This document shows positions 13,240-25,214 of a DNA stretch of 64,000 nt, one piece after another. Below the pieces are notes generated by a model. The model did no database searches. It saw only the letters and a list, made by a program, of their open reading frames with translations, and was not told the origin of the DNA. Made by a program: the position numbers and the translations under genes. The stretch is taken from assembly GCA_003342895.1 (NCBI GenBank), contig PTFA01000159.1, forward strand, positions 496,001-560,000, read 5' to 3'. Position 1 is the stretch's first letter. Each line of letters opens with the position of its first letter. The stretch comes from Casuarius casuarius (taxonomy: Eukaryota; Chordata; Aves; Casuariiformes; Casuariidae).

Positions 13240-14165
13240 GCTAACAATGTTATACCTTTGGAATAACGCTGTTGCTTTGGCCAATCCTGTTGGTGCTGCT
13301 TAAAAAAAAAAAAGTTACTGGAAAAAAATGTGGGAAAAAGGTGTCTCTTTCAGCATTAACAGGGTATCCTTTATCAGAATCTGTGCCTTTCCTTAGGCCT
13401 GGTATATCTTTCCTTCCTTGGATGTTGTACTACCAAAAGAAAGACTTTCTCTAATGTGACATCATGGATAGGCTTCTGCTTTGTCAGGTTGCCCTGTTCA
13501 TATATCTTTGCCTTTTCTTTGTCTTCACATTTAAATCGAGATTTGTTTTAGTGGAGGAGGGAAGAGAGATGTCAATATTCATTTAAAAATGAACTAAGAA
13601 GGAGATAGAAGGAGATCATGAGTAATATTGTTCAGATTCCTAGGACCCTCAGTTGGCTTCCATGGTGTTTAAAAAAATAATTTATATTAGCTGAAGACCG
13701 CCCTACAGGATTATTGCTAAATTATTGCTAAACTAGGGTTTATAGCTACCTGTATTGTAACTCAGTGATGATTACGGACACTTACAGTAACTGTTCTGTA
13801 GTGCTTGGGACTGAAAACTTCAGTATGAACTCACATTTCTGTATATATGAGCAATATAGGCAATGAATCTAGTAGTCCCAGTGATTCTAATCAAGGCTTT
13901 AACACCTGCACGAATTGTATTTAAAAAGCTTCTTGTTAAGTGGTAAGGAATGCCTCAGGTGTGCAGTGGTCAAAGTCCAGATGAAGGGTAAAATGTATAC
14001 TCATGGGTATTTTGAATGAGGCTATAGACGTGTGAATGATGAGGATATAAACCTGGAGTAAAATATACTGTGGCATCTGTGGACAGATAAACAGGCTGCC
14101 CATTGAAAGGTGAGATTTTGAAAATATAAATTTAGCTCTGATTCATTTGGGAGTCACTGCCACTC
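13240..14165. other. noncoding stretch
   Basis: No gene seen. It contains an A12 run at 13302-13313. The plus-strand frame over 13272-13454 includes the translated A-run (lysines) and has no recognisable domain, so it is regarded as chance. Confidence 0.7.
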
Positions 14166-14168
14166 TTG

Positions 14169-14299
14169 GGATGGGGCTAAATCACCTTTAGTTTTATATC
14201 ATGTATTCACAAGGATGCAGCTAAATCATTTTTGGTGGTTGTTATGATGTATTCAAAAGGATGTAGCTGAATTAGTTTCAGGGATGGTGTGTTTTATAG
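14169..14299. repeat. decayed tandem triplicate of a ~45-bp unit
   Basis: Three successive segments begin GGATGGGGCTAAATCA (14169), GGATGCAGCTAAATCA (14213) and GGATGTAGCTGAATTA (14259). The first two end in ATGTATTCACAA and ATGTATTCAAAA. Unit lengths are 44 and 46 bases, and the third unit is less complete. This is a diverged mini-tandem array, not a known transposon as far as I can see. Confidence 0.8.
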
Positions 14300-17200
14300 C
14301 TCTTTAAAAAGGACCAGATTATTTTGCAAGGACTTCATTCTTCATGTACGATTAGGTTAATTGGCTCAAAATCAAAAGGCAATTCAGTGCTAACTTCTGC
14401 AGCAGTGTAGAACGGTCAAAGTATTTTTGAGATTTGAATATATAGTTTTAAAGTGTTAAGGTACTTAAGCTTTTTCATTGGTACATTAGAGGTAAGAAGA
14501 AACATAATTTTGCATCAGCCAAAAATGTTAGTTTTATCATATTTCTCAGTTCATGTAATAAAAATCCAGTATGATCGGCACTTTGCTTTTGTGTTTTCAG
14601 TGGATTAGACTAGAATAAAATGCAGACATATTTCTGAGTATTCTCTAAACTGGAATAGTGGTGTCAATATACTTTTACTCATCAGTAGCATAAGAGCTAG
14701 CAAAAGTGTCTACTGTATTACCTACTGCAGTTGTGACTAATCCTTTTCACATGATGTACTATTCAAACCCTTGCCATAGTCTGCATAAGGCTTATTTTCT
14801 TTTGCTAGTTTCTAAGCTTTCTTGTAATATTGTGAAATCAGTTTAACATCTGACCTTTTAGCCAGCAGGCTGGAGTGCAACCCTGCTGAGTTTATGCAGA
14901 AGGGCTTGATTGCTCTGTCGGATAGTACGGTGTTTTGGATATGCAGATGTTAGTGACTGAAGTGTATTATCCATCTTGCACTCCACTTGAATTTATGCAA
15001 AAGCTTTCAAGGCCTGTTCTTTGAATAGGTCTCATAGTAATTGAATTCCCATATTGTGCACAGAAAAAGTCATATGTTACGTGCAGAACTGAGAACTCCC
15101 CTGATTGTTAAAAATTGGCATGAGAGGACTTTTGAAAAAAGGACATCCAACACCTGCAGCAATATTCTAGCTTTCCAGGTTCTGATAGTTTCATATAGAA
15201 ATTGATTTCTATTACTTACCTAGGAATAACAGACAAGATGACAATGTGTTGAACATTCAGTGTTATTACAGCTCCTGGAGATTTGTTGAAATTTTCAGTT
15301 CTTCAATCCTCTTAACTGCCAGAGCTGTCTTCCAGTGCTTGATGTTTGTCTGTCCTTTTACGGAGCTGATTAGCTCCCTGTGAACACGCTGCTAAATGAA
15401 AGGAGGCTGTCAGAGGAAAGATGTGGCACCAAAGACTCAGAGAAGGTTACCTAGTCTGAGAACAAAGTGAGGAAAAAATTCTTCAGATGTTAGTTTGGTC
15501 TAATCCCCGAAAAAGACCTTCAACATTCCAATACTGATTTTGGAGGTTCTAGTGGACTTTCATTGTATATTTTGCTGTCACTTCTGTAGGGAAGATAGGA
15601 ATGCCAGTTTGCTATGAGTTTATTGGGGGGAAATTGCCACTGTGTCCTGACAAAATGCAGACCCTATTGATTTTTCCTACAATAAGAAAGATAGGCCCTG
15701 GAGACAAACTGAGATTGAATATGAGCTTACAAAAGTGAAGTGAAGTAACAAGCTTTCATTTAAAGAAAGTGTCGCCTTTCAGAATAGTTATAATAACAAC
15801 TGAACTCTGGCTAACAGCTTAAAACAGTGATTCAAACTAAAGTCTTATTTTGCTGAATCCCATTCAGGCTGGTAAGACTGGTAAGAGAATTTCAGTATGT
15901 ATGTTTTGCTTGAACAGCCATGGGAGTTGTCTGTCCTCTTTCACAGCGCAGTAATTGGCTCAACCTCTGCTGCTGGTTAAACAGCTACTGTTGACTTAAT
16001 TGGAATCAATATTATGCTCACAAGATTAGAGTGGGGGTCAAGGTCAGAGTCAGCATTATGGAAGTGTTGTGGACTGATTAAAAATATTAAGAAGATGGAA
16101 AGACAAACCATTGCTTGACCATGGACCCCATTTTATACAGCCCAGGTTAAACTGGAAACCTAAAGTAAAATCCTTGAGCGCCTTGCTGTCAGAAGCAAAG
16201 AGCCACCACTCCATGTGAAGGTAACAGGACCTGCAGTTGCTCAGCATTTCTGTAGATCCCCCTTTGTGTCTCTCAAAAAGGGATGTTATACAATTCGTAT
16301 ACTGTTTTTGAGGAATTGGTCTAGTTTGTTTTTAGTCCTAATTGTGATTGAAATGTTCTTCAGGAATAGGCCACTGCTCTGTCTAACACGTTATTTTGAT
16401 AAGAACAGGGGCCAATTCTGTGTTGTGGGAACAGGGGCCATTGTGTCTGCAATCTTTTGGAAAGGGTGTAAATTTCTAACGGCAATTGATGCTCAGTTTA
16501 TGTCCTCTGCATATGCCCTCTCGCCATAGATAGAAGATCATTTTATACCCATATATTTATGTTACTGAGCTTTCAATTTTTGTTAGGGATTTTAGCTTCA
16601 GGGATATTCCTAAAGGAGTTTTGCAATTGTACAGAATTTAACCTACAAAAAGGTTCCTGTCATGAGGAAAGCACACATGCACCTCCTACGGTTTGATTGG
16701 CAGAAACATGTTTTCCAGTTGAGTTCTGCCAGCAGTATTTGTGTATGACAAACAGGACCTTGAAAGAGAAGAGGTTCAGGCAAGACAGTGTGATAAATCC
16801 TTTTGCAGAAATGTAAATGATTTATTATATTATTATGAATTATTAATAATGTTTCATCAGATGGACTTAAAAGGCTTCAGTGCATTATTGTAAACACTGC
16901 ACAATTTTTGAGTGACTGTAGGTATGATTAAAGTAAAAAGCAAGGTAGAAAACAGAGCTGACTAGTGACTGAAAGTCTCTGAGGGTCACAGAGTGAGAGA
17001 GCTTTGATCAGTGTCATCAGATGAGCAAAAAATCCCATCAGTAACTTATTGAGAGCATTTAGTATTTTAGAAGTACAAATGCTGATAGAAACTAAATGCT
17101 TTCACCAGAAGAACTGTTACTAGTTACAGTGCCACATGTAAAATATTTCACAGCAAAGTTGGTCACCGTTGTCTATGAACTAAGAACACAGTCTTGCTAA

Positions 17201-18354
17201 CAGCTTCTTGAGTGGCCTGTCTGAATCACTGTAGTGATTCAAATTCAAAACATACTGCATTTTCCTGTTCAAAGCCTCAGAGGGAATCTTTCACTGAAAC
17301 TTTTGGAGTGCACATCATATATTGCATAAAATTCTATTACTTAATTTTTTACATCTGCCTTTGAGGCAAAGGCCAAAATATTCTGGAATGGTGTACCCCA
17401 GTTTGACTAAGCAGCGAACAGGCCTCTAGGTGCATTGGCAGGGTAGTGTAGGACCTTCTGTTGGGAGGCTGTTACCTCCCACACTGTTCAAATGAGCCTC
17501 TCATTTCATTCCCCTTTGTTGGGTCAGTATTAGGATATTATGACTTTGTCTTAAATGTGGTAAAAATTTTAGTAATTTTTACTACATAGGTTGATCATCA
17601 GCTTGGGGAGAAGCTTCCCCCAATGACTCGCATTATCCAGAGTATCCTCAGCATGATCAGGCCATACGTGACAGCTTCCAAAAAAATGTGGCACCTTCCA
17701 CAAATATGTCGGAGTACACACATGTGCAGAGAGCATCTACTCCTAGATGATATTTTCCAAACATCTGAACTGCAAAAGAAAAGATGCTAATTGTGCAACT
17801 TCCCTCCCAGCCTCATGTCAGGCTGCGAGCATCTTCTGTGCCTACTTGTCTAACCCTGTGTGTCATTTTCCTCTAACCTTTCTTAAGCCTAGTGCTCTGA
17901 TATAATCCATCTTTTTCTTCCTTACGTGCCCTGAATAAACAGTTGAGGTCTTCCAAGATAGCCCTCCTTAAGATGCGTGGGGCAACCTGTTTGGAAGATA
18001 AACATTTCAAGGTCTTTGGAGACTCAAGAGTACTTTTGCATCACAGATAACAGTTTGGTTTCCTTAGAGGTTTTCCCAACTCTAAACTATTTTTTCCTCC
18101 TTTGATGAAAGCTGAGATTCTCGAGGACAGTTTAAGAGTTTTTTCCCTTCCCCTGTCATGCTAATTCTTTGCATCTTCTAATTGAGGCAAGAGCCTCATG
18201 CTTTGTAAAAGGGATGGATATAATTAAAATATTAGATGTGTGTCTCTGCTGAAGCATAGAACCAATATTTTGCATGCTTCATTAATGGCCTCCTGCTGAC
18301 CGGGTACAGTGTAAAGTGATGTTTTTGTCATTTAAAGCTCATAGCACTTGTTTT

Positions 18355-18372
18355 CTCTTTCTCTCTCTCTCT
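18355..18372. repeat. CT-rich microsatellite
   Basis: Run of CT dinucleotides after a TTTCTCTTT lead-in. Short polypyrimidine tract. Confidence 0.85.
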
Positions 18373-19635
18373 AATGGTTAACTTAGGTGCTGAAACTGGA
18401 TTCCCAGTTTTAGAAGAATAATACAGGGTGTAAGAACTGCCAGGGAGCTTTGTCATGTATTTTGAAATATATTTTAATGCTTTAAACTAATCTCCCTGTA
18501 ATGTTTAACTTCAGAGGAGAGGTGATGTAAGACCCAGCTCTTTTTGTGAGCTAAAAGACAAGCAAAAGCACTGTAGCAGTTGATATTTGCTGAGGAAGCA
18601 TTACAGAATGAGTTGCCAGCTTATGTACCCTAGGGACTTTTTTTGTGTTCACACGGATGCATTGGCTTAGTTACTTTGTGTGTAAGGGCTCTAAAGCCTA
18701 GGGTGAACCAGGTATCTTTTACACACGTTCTAAATTTTTTTTTTAAAAAAGGAGACTATAATGAAGGAAAGTGACAGAAGTTTACAAACAAAGCACATTT
18801 AATTCTGTAAGACAATTTGCAGAAAAGTTGGGAGAAAGGCGCATATATCTTTGTTCAGTTATTTGGGTAAGAGGTGGCACACATTGTGTGTTGACCTCCT
18901 AGGCAGAGAGAGAAGCAAAGCTTAGCAGTTACCCTAAATAAGCAACCATATACCTCCTACCCTTCTGATGAAATGAAAAGTTTGGGACAAATATTTGGAA
19001 GGTGTCCATTGCATTCCATAGAAATACATTAAAAATGCTTGAGCTAACTGACAGTCAATCAACTTGAGGTTATGAAAAGGAGAGGAAAGGGCTCAAGGAG
19101 AGGGACCCAGTGTAGATGTTCTAAAGCTGCTTCCTAGCAAAATTACTTTTTATAAGGAAGGTTGGTAACCTTACCTGTGTTTTACAAACATCAAAATAGG
19201 TGGGAGAGTCAAAGATAACTTGTACACAGATATAAGCATATTGTTCTTCAGCTGAGCATTTAAATGGTTTACTGTTACAAAACTTAATGGGCTGCCCAGC
19301 AAAATTACAACTACTTCAATAAATGTTTTCACACTGAGAACTCTGATTGTAGGAGGAGTAAGAATAAAGGAAACCATAAAAAGTTTCCCACTGCAGAAAG
19401 TTTTGTGGGTGAATATGTTAACCTTGGCCATGCTGCTAGTGAATCAAGATAAAAACAAGCAATAAATTTATCTAAGTAATACATCTTAAATCATTCAGAT
19501 TTTATGATCAAAACTTTCTTTTTTTAATGTTCAGATACTAGTTATTAGCAATACCTGGTTTCAATTGCAATGTTACTTATGCGCACATATGATGCCTAAT
19601 TTAGCATAGAAGAAAAGTGTTTCATCACTTAGCAC

Positions 19636-19648
19636 TTTTTTTTTTTTT
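19636..19648. repeat. T13 homopolymer
   Basis: Uninterrupted T-run. There is no repeat body next to it that would mark it as a retroposon tail. Confidence 0.9.
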
Positions 19649-20994
19649 AGCAGAGGAGTAAATCCAAATGGAAAAAAAAAGGTTCTTAAAATATCATGAA
19701 AAATATCCTAAAGCCTGAAGAACGTGAAATTCTAACAGAGTAGTGCTAATAATAGATATTTTAGCTCAGCTGTCAAACTGATGATGAAAAACAGGCTGGG
19801 TGAACTAGAAAATAATCTTTCTCTTGTGGATTGATGTTTTTATACATTTGAATAAGATGAATCTTCTTTCTCTTTGTTTAGCCCAATTTTTATGTATTTT
19901 TAAAATGTATGTAAATTTAAAACTGAGAATGTTATGGAATAATGTGTTGAAATGTTCCTTTTAAATATCAAAATGAAACATTTTGACTTAAAGATGAAAA
20001 TTTCTTTAGACTTTTCTAAATTCTCCTTCCCTTTCTTCATTCAAACTATTTCATAAATTATAAGCAAATATGTGGTCAGTTTAATTTCTCCAAAGTTACA
20101 CTTTTATTTTCTCCAAACCTTGTGGGTTTTGATGCAGTTACTATATGAAAAAGTTTTGCCTAGCTCTGCTTCCTAGTTGAAGATGGTGACAATTTTATCA
20201 TGGTTTGAAATTTAAGTTGTCTCAGATTCCAATGCGGTAACCATCACATAACAGTTTTAAAAAATTTTCTAGCAAGTTCAGTTTAGTTAGTTCCCCATTA
20301 AACCAAGTTATTTTAGACATATAGGCCAAGAGAAATAAGTGATATTTCAAACATCAAACCAAAACTATTTCCCTAGGTGTTCAGTGATTTTTGGTATACG
20401 AAAGGACTAAGAAACAGTAAGGGAGGATAATATACATTAATCTATCAGTTTTCTGCAGTGTGAGGCTTTTAATTGATGCATCATGTCAATGTATTTGTCC
20501 AAATGTCAAACTGGAGCTCAGCTTTTAAACTGTTTTAATTTTTGTATTTCATTAGTTTTGTTAAGCTGCTTACCATTTCAGGGTATAATGACTGCTCAGC
20601 TAAATTTTAGCACAAATTAAAAACGAAGAAGCAATCTACCAATGGTCTTTCAAAATGATCTTTCGACCCCTCATAGGACTGTTTTTATTCAATTGTTTAA
20701 GGAACACAAAATGATAGGTTAAGCCATTTACTTTTAAGTCTTTCTCCACAAGAAAATGATTTAGCCATTTAATTTCAGCAGTCCCAAGTCCTGTTTTAAA
20801 GAATGCTAAAAATAACCTCAGGCTCCTCTATTTGATATTCAGCTCCTTTCGTTATTGTTAAAACATGCATATGTAGATTGTACCACGCTGATTGTTCCAT
20901 GCAACATTGTCTTTATGCAGGCAGTTTCTTCTCCCAAGTTTGATATTCATCACTGCCTAATAAATATAATCTGATGTTCATATAAGTTTATACA

Positions 20995-21040
20995 CTGGGC
21001 CCAATTCTACACCGCTACCAGTTTATACCTTTTATAAAGT
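20995..21040 (+). repeat. possible decayed amniote repeat end
   Basis: 'CTGGGCCCAATTCTACACC' followed by 'ACCAGTTTATACC' resembles the 'gggcccaattctgc...accagt...tacacc' words of a widespread sauropsid repeat. It is short and diverged. Confidence 0.3.
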
Positions 21041-21756
21041 AACCATCTTTTTAGCATTATTTTATAATGTTATAAATTATTAAACTATTTTTTATACTTT
21101 CTCTTTGTTTTTCTGAAAAGAAAGAGTATGTAAAACCTCAGATAACTCTAAAATAGTGAAAGGCATTCCTAGACTTTTCAGTATGGCTGTTTCTTGAATG
21201 TTTTTGTTCTTTTAAACATTATGAGATGCTACACCCACTGGAGACAGAGGTTAAAGAAAGCTGGTGGTGTACATGATGAGTCTTACTGCATAATTTAATA
21301 TAGACCCATTTCTGCTGGAGCATAACATGTTTATGGTCAAATTATTTCTTTTCCTGTATATTGAGATTAGAGCTAGGCCTGGAGTAGCGCTGTACTACTA
21401 ATCAGAGATGAGTTTTTGAAATTGGAAGAAAATCGAAAACCCTAAACCCATAGCAACTTCTTTTACTGATGCCTTGACTAAATGTTTGGATTTATTTACA
21501 AGTTAGAGTTTTTATCTCTGGGTGTGCTCTTCTGTTAATTTATATGTAAGCAATCAAAATAATATCTTAAAAGTAGAAAGAGATGCCCCCACCTTTCATA
21601 ACAGAAGAAAACAGGGGCATGAATTATGTCAATGAAGCTATCTATTCGACTCTTAGTGAAGATCCACCAGTACTTTCTGTAGGTCCTCATACGCATCTTT
21701 TGCAAACCCTCTATTGTGGTTCCCCTTTTCTATTCATTGTGGAAACCTCTAGAACT

Positions 21757-21995
21757 TTAATGTAGTATTTTTATAAAGGTAAGGGGACTCAGATGTTGTG
21801 AATTCATTTCAGCTGTGCCTTCCTGCCAAAAAGCAGCAAATTGCTTGGTCTGACTCTTCCACCCACTGTGTCTTAAAAACTCCTGGACATCTGTGTGAAA
21901 TATATCNGCCCCCGTGTCAGACAAACGAATGCCATCTGGACAGAAGGCACTAAGGCATTCTCTGAGTAATGAGGTCATGCCTCAGGAGTGAAATG
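21757..21995 (-). pseudogene. fragment like the C-terminal end of an SGNH/GDSL esterase-like transposon ORF
   Basis: The minus-strand frame starting at 21978 contains CPDGIRLSDTG, then a residue spanning N21907, then DIF, at residues 13-27. The codon with the N is GCN, which is alanine whatever the base. From family knowledge, SGNH-fold esterase domains in some retrotransposons (CR1-like LINE ORF1, DIRS/Ngaro-type elements) end in a block reading DG-hydrophobic-H-L-S-x-x-G-x-x-I-F, where D and H belong to the catalytic set. Here the histidine is arginine (codon 21927-21925), so catalysis would be lost. Just upstream a second minus frame is open over about 22030-21955, which suggests a frameshift. 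Only the end of the domain is visible. I read this as an old, dead transposon fragment. A chance match cannot be excluded. Confidence 0.4.
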
Positions 21996-23690
21996 CGGCA
22001 AAAGCACGCCACTTCATAATTTACTTATTTACTGTTTTCTAGACTCATTGAAACTGACAAAAAAGAAAGTGTAAGAAATACGGAAAATATCTACTGATAC
22101 GCATGACGTCTTCTTCATAACCGAACCGTCAGTAGTAAATATGCCATCTTGTAGGCTCTTCGTGCCCGCTGCTTTCACGGTGTGATAACCTGAACTCTAC
22201 TCCACTAGGATCCACATGATCTAAGGATTTTTTGAAGCTGTATTTGTGAGTTAGATGGTGAGCTACACTATGAGCCTGTACAGGGAGTCTGAAAGAATGA
22301 AATTTCTGTATATCCTATTGTTACATAAATGCCTGCATGGTTTGATGGCATTTTCTATCAAAAAATTGGCATAATAGTGTTTGCTGAGACTGCTTAAATA
22401 ATAAGAAGAATGCTATGGAAATAGCGTTGCAGCTAGGGTGAAAAAAGAAAAGTGCTATCTCTAGGAATAAGATAACACATCAGTAATATTATTGCAATAT
22501 CCAGATGAATAGTGGCAGTGGATGAACTAATTCCTTTTTCAAATATCTGTGCTATTTCCTCAACAATATTCATCTCCTGGGAGATGCCAGCAGACACCAA
22601 GCTGACTCATGATCCTCTACTTCCTTCTGAGGCAATAGACCAAGCAGGCAAGAGCAAGTAGTCTCAGTCCTTTCCAGAGCCTATCTGCTATTGTAGATCT
22701 CGCTAGTTACCTATCCGGCCTTCTAATATGGTAGTGACACAGAAAACATCAAGCAGCAAAGAACAGGCTGCAAATTTTCACTTGCTTTTTATATACTGTT
22801 CACTGGATAGGTAAAGATTTCTTGCTGCCCTTCCCCCAGCTGTAAACCAAGTACGAACAAATTTTCTTTCTTCCTTATGCGGCCATAAAACATCTCACAC
22901 AATAGCATCCCACAAAGAGATTAAAGGCAATTCAGTCAGCCTAAATCAAGAAGAAGTGAAATGGAAATGCTGCTTTTGAGCAAAAACTTGGAACCTACTA
23001 GGCAAAGCTTGGCATTAAAAATATTTCAGAACCTATGGAGGGTGCCCAGGCCTGGAAGAACATGATTTAATTTTTGGTTTGGTTTGTATTTTTGTAAATA
23101 GAACTGAGGTTCCTAGATGCTAGACCTAGCGACTGGTTAGATGCACAATTAAAAGATAATATCATTTAATAATGGAATGATAAAATTAAGTAGTAGATTT
23201 TAATTACATTAGGACCAAGTTAGCACTTGATACTCTACAGAGATGCGTCTGAAATACGGATAACCGAGCTTGCCACATAGTGGCAATAGATACCTGAGTG
23301 AAGGCACATCCACAGTGCTTTGTCTTCTAATAAGTAAAAAACAACAACAAAAAAACCTATGTCTATAATCGGTGAACCAAGAGCCACCTCAGATATGGTT
23401 ATTTTCTGCCTGCAGAGAGAGGGGCTCTGCTACTGCCAGCAATTTCACTCAAATACCTAATTTAACCCAATGGTTAAATGAGATGGTTATTCCTGTGCTA
23501 GGTCGCAGCTTTGCCAGCTCTGCAGCAATTATCTGAAGGAAAAAACGCACAGGAATTTTAGGAAAAACGTGAATTACTTCATGTGTTGTTCCCCTTGCTT
23601 TCTTGCCCTCACAACCTACCCACGAGGCAGTTCTGCAAGCAAAACGATGGTGCTTCGAGTGTAAAAATAGGCTATACATTGCACAGTGGC
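21996..23690. other. noncoding stretch
   Basis: No gene seen. A CRE-like TGACGTC lies at 22104-22110. From about 23450 the sequence becomes richer in GC toward the CpG island. I could not extend the esterase-like fragment upstream into this stretch. Confidence 0.65.
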
Positions 23691-24275
23691 ACAAGCTGAG
23701 TCGCTGGGCTGAGCCGGGCCCCCTCGCGGCAGAGGCCGTGGTTGTCCCTCTGTCTGACCGCGGCAGACGTGGTGAGGAGGATGTGTGACCTCATGAGCTG
23801 TGGCCCGGCATCGCGTTGGTTGATGTCCCCAGGCCTCCACTTAGCACAGCCTCGGGCAGAGCCGCCGGTGGCTCCGGAGGAGGGGCCGCCCCTTGTGCAC
23901 CCACCGACACCGCTTTCCTGCGGCCCGGCCACTCTTCTCCAGTCGCCGGCCCTGGCTTTTCCTGTCGCTTTGGCCTCAGCTTACCGCGTTGTCCCCATGC
24001 AGCACACGGCTGCAGAGCGGCAGTCACCCCAGGCAGTGCCGCGAGTTAAGAGCAGCTTCCTTTGGAGGTTTTCCTCCTGAGCAATCCCTGAATGTGGCAG
24101 GTAAAAGGGCATTTTCCCCAGCCTTGTTTTCTTGCTTTGGGGAGCTGCATCCCCGGTGTGCCTGCTGTGCTTCCCCCTCCTTGGCGTCCCCTCGTGCAGG
24201 TCCCCCCACGTGCACGTCTGTCCCAGATCTTTTATGGCAGCCGAGACCTGTGGTGTTTTGTTTCCGACCGTAAAC
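23691..24275. promoter_or_regulatory. CpG island, candidate promoter
   Basis: By hand count there are about 29 CpG in 23701-24040 and roughly 8 more up to 24270, in GC-rich sequence surrounded by AT-rich DNA with few CpG. An E-box CACGTG lies at 24207-24212. No TATA box is obvious. In amniotes, unmethylated islands of this kind usually mark promoters or first exons. On the plus strand GGCAG|GTAAAA at 24100/24101 is a good splice-donor-like site, so a first exon ending at 24100 is possible. The many overlapping frames here (up to 126 codons, both strands) follow from few stop codons in GC-rich DNA and show no known protein. It could be the promoter of a long noncoding RNA, an alternative promoter of a host gene, or a GC-rich patch without function. 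Confidence 0.6.
24100..24106 (+). other. splice-donor-like site
   Basis: CAG|GTAAAA fits the vertebrate donor consensus and lies at the downstream part of the CpG island. If used, transcription would run on the plus strand with a first exon ending at 24100. There is no transcript evidence. Confidence 0.3.
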
Positions 24276-24279
24276 AAAG

Positions 24280-24965
24280 TGATTTTCTTCTTCTCTGTAT
24301 TATAATGTTTCAGGGGCCAATCCTATTTCCTTTAAAAATCAGTTAAAGGTTTTCCTTTAGCCTCTGTGGGGAAAGACCAGCCCCCTCACTGACTGTATCT
24401 TAGAAAATGATATAACCTGGGCTTGGTACCGTGGTGTTTCAGTAAATTCTTCCTGTTGTGCTGCCCAATCCAAACAACGTGTGCTATACTTGTGAATACA
24501 CCGTAGGGTATAATCCCCGCTGTCTATACTTCTGCATGTAGCTCATAACTGGCATATTTTTCAAAAATTCTCATTAGCTTGCTGCAGATAGAGGGCTTAA
24601 TAGATCACAGATGGCAAATATATTTTTAAAATATGCTGTGTGAAATCCCTAACTGTGAATTGTGTGAGAGAGAAATAGATAGAGTAGTTACTGCGGTATG
24701 TAACGTTGCTTCCTCTGGTGCTCTGGGACGTTTTGAGATGTAAACACGTTTTAGAGGTTCTGTGGACGAAGCTAACTGCAAAGTGGCAGAGAAAAAAGCC
24801 TCGAAAGCAAGAGGTCTGGATCTAACCCTCCCTCCCCCTTTGCTCTTCTTGCTCCAGTCCTTTCCTCAAAGTAGCTGATCCCAAACTGGTAGAGTTTGTA
24901 GTAGGAGCTGATCCCATTCATTTTCTTTTCTCTGATCTAATAGACTTTCCCATTCCTGTAACTGT
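24280..24965. other. noncoding stretch
   Basis: No gene seen. AT-rich again except for pyrimidine-rich sequence around 24820-24860. Confidence 0.7.
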
Positions 24966-24966
24966 T

Positions 24967-25121
24967 TTACTCAAGACAGTTACTCCCAGCAGAGAGCCAC
25001 TTCTTTGTCCCTCTGAGAAGCTCCTTTAATTCTGTTGCAAATGTCTCCATGCAGAGCTTCCCCGCTTCCTTGCTCCTCCCCACCAGGGCTTGCTGGAGGC
25101 AGTCATGATGCCGGAGTGCAG
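24967..25121 (-). other. candidate terminal exon or pseudogene fragment, unrecognised
   Basis: On the minus strand a pyrimidine-containing acceptor-like site (CCTGTGCTTGCAG, plus coordinates 25134-25122) leads into a frame that stays open to a stop at 24967. The peptide part has a helix-like, charged composition (for example METFATELKELLRGTKKWLS) that looks more protein-like than most chance frames here. The same frame is also open upstream to 25209. I do not recognise the protein. The stretch is locally richer in GC. It lies about 0.85 kb beyond the CpG island and reads toward it, so it is not part of a plus-strand transcript from the island. It may be chance. Confidence 0.2.
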
Positions 25122-25214
25122 CTGCAAGCACAGGCCGGACAGCAGAGGTATACACAGGGCTTCCCAGTGAGAATAGCACTGATGGGAAATGGATGTTATT
25201 CAGTTCCATCTAAC

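Larger units (their letters stand above)
14300..21755. other. AT-rich noncoding stretch
   Basis: No gene seen. The longest frame (104 codons, plus strand, 16215-16529) has no recognisable domain and a composition typical of random AT-rich DNA. A CT-rich microsatellite lies at 18355-18372 and a T13 run at 19636-19648. A fragment at 20995-21040 recalls an ancient amniote repeat. A short perfect hairpin (GGAGCT-GATT-AGCTCC) lies at 15362-15377. Confidence 0.7.

Noticed and set aside
23893..24273. 126- and 112-codon frames in the CpG island as proteins
   Set aside because: Several overlapping frames on both strands result from GC-rich sequence with few stops. Proline/alanine/arginine-rich composition is expected by chance.
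25110..25140. RE1/NRSF silencer site around GGACAGC
   Set aside because: The left half-site and the spacing do not fit the RE1 consensus.
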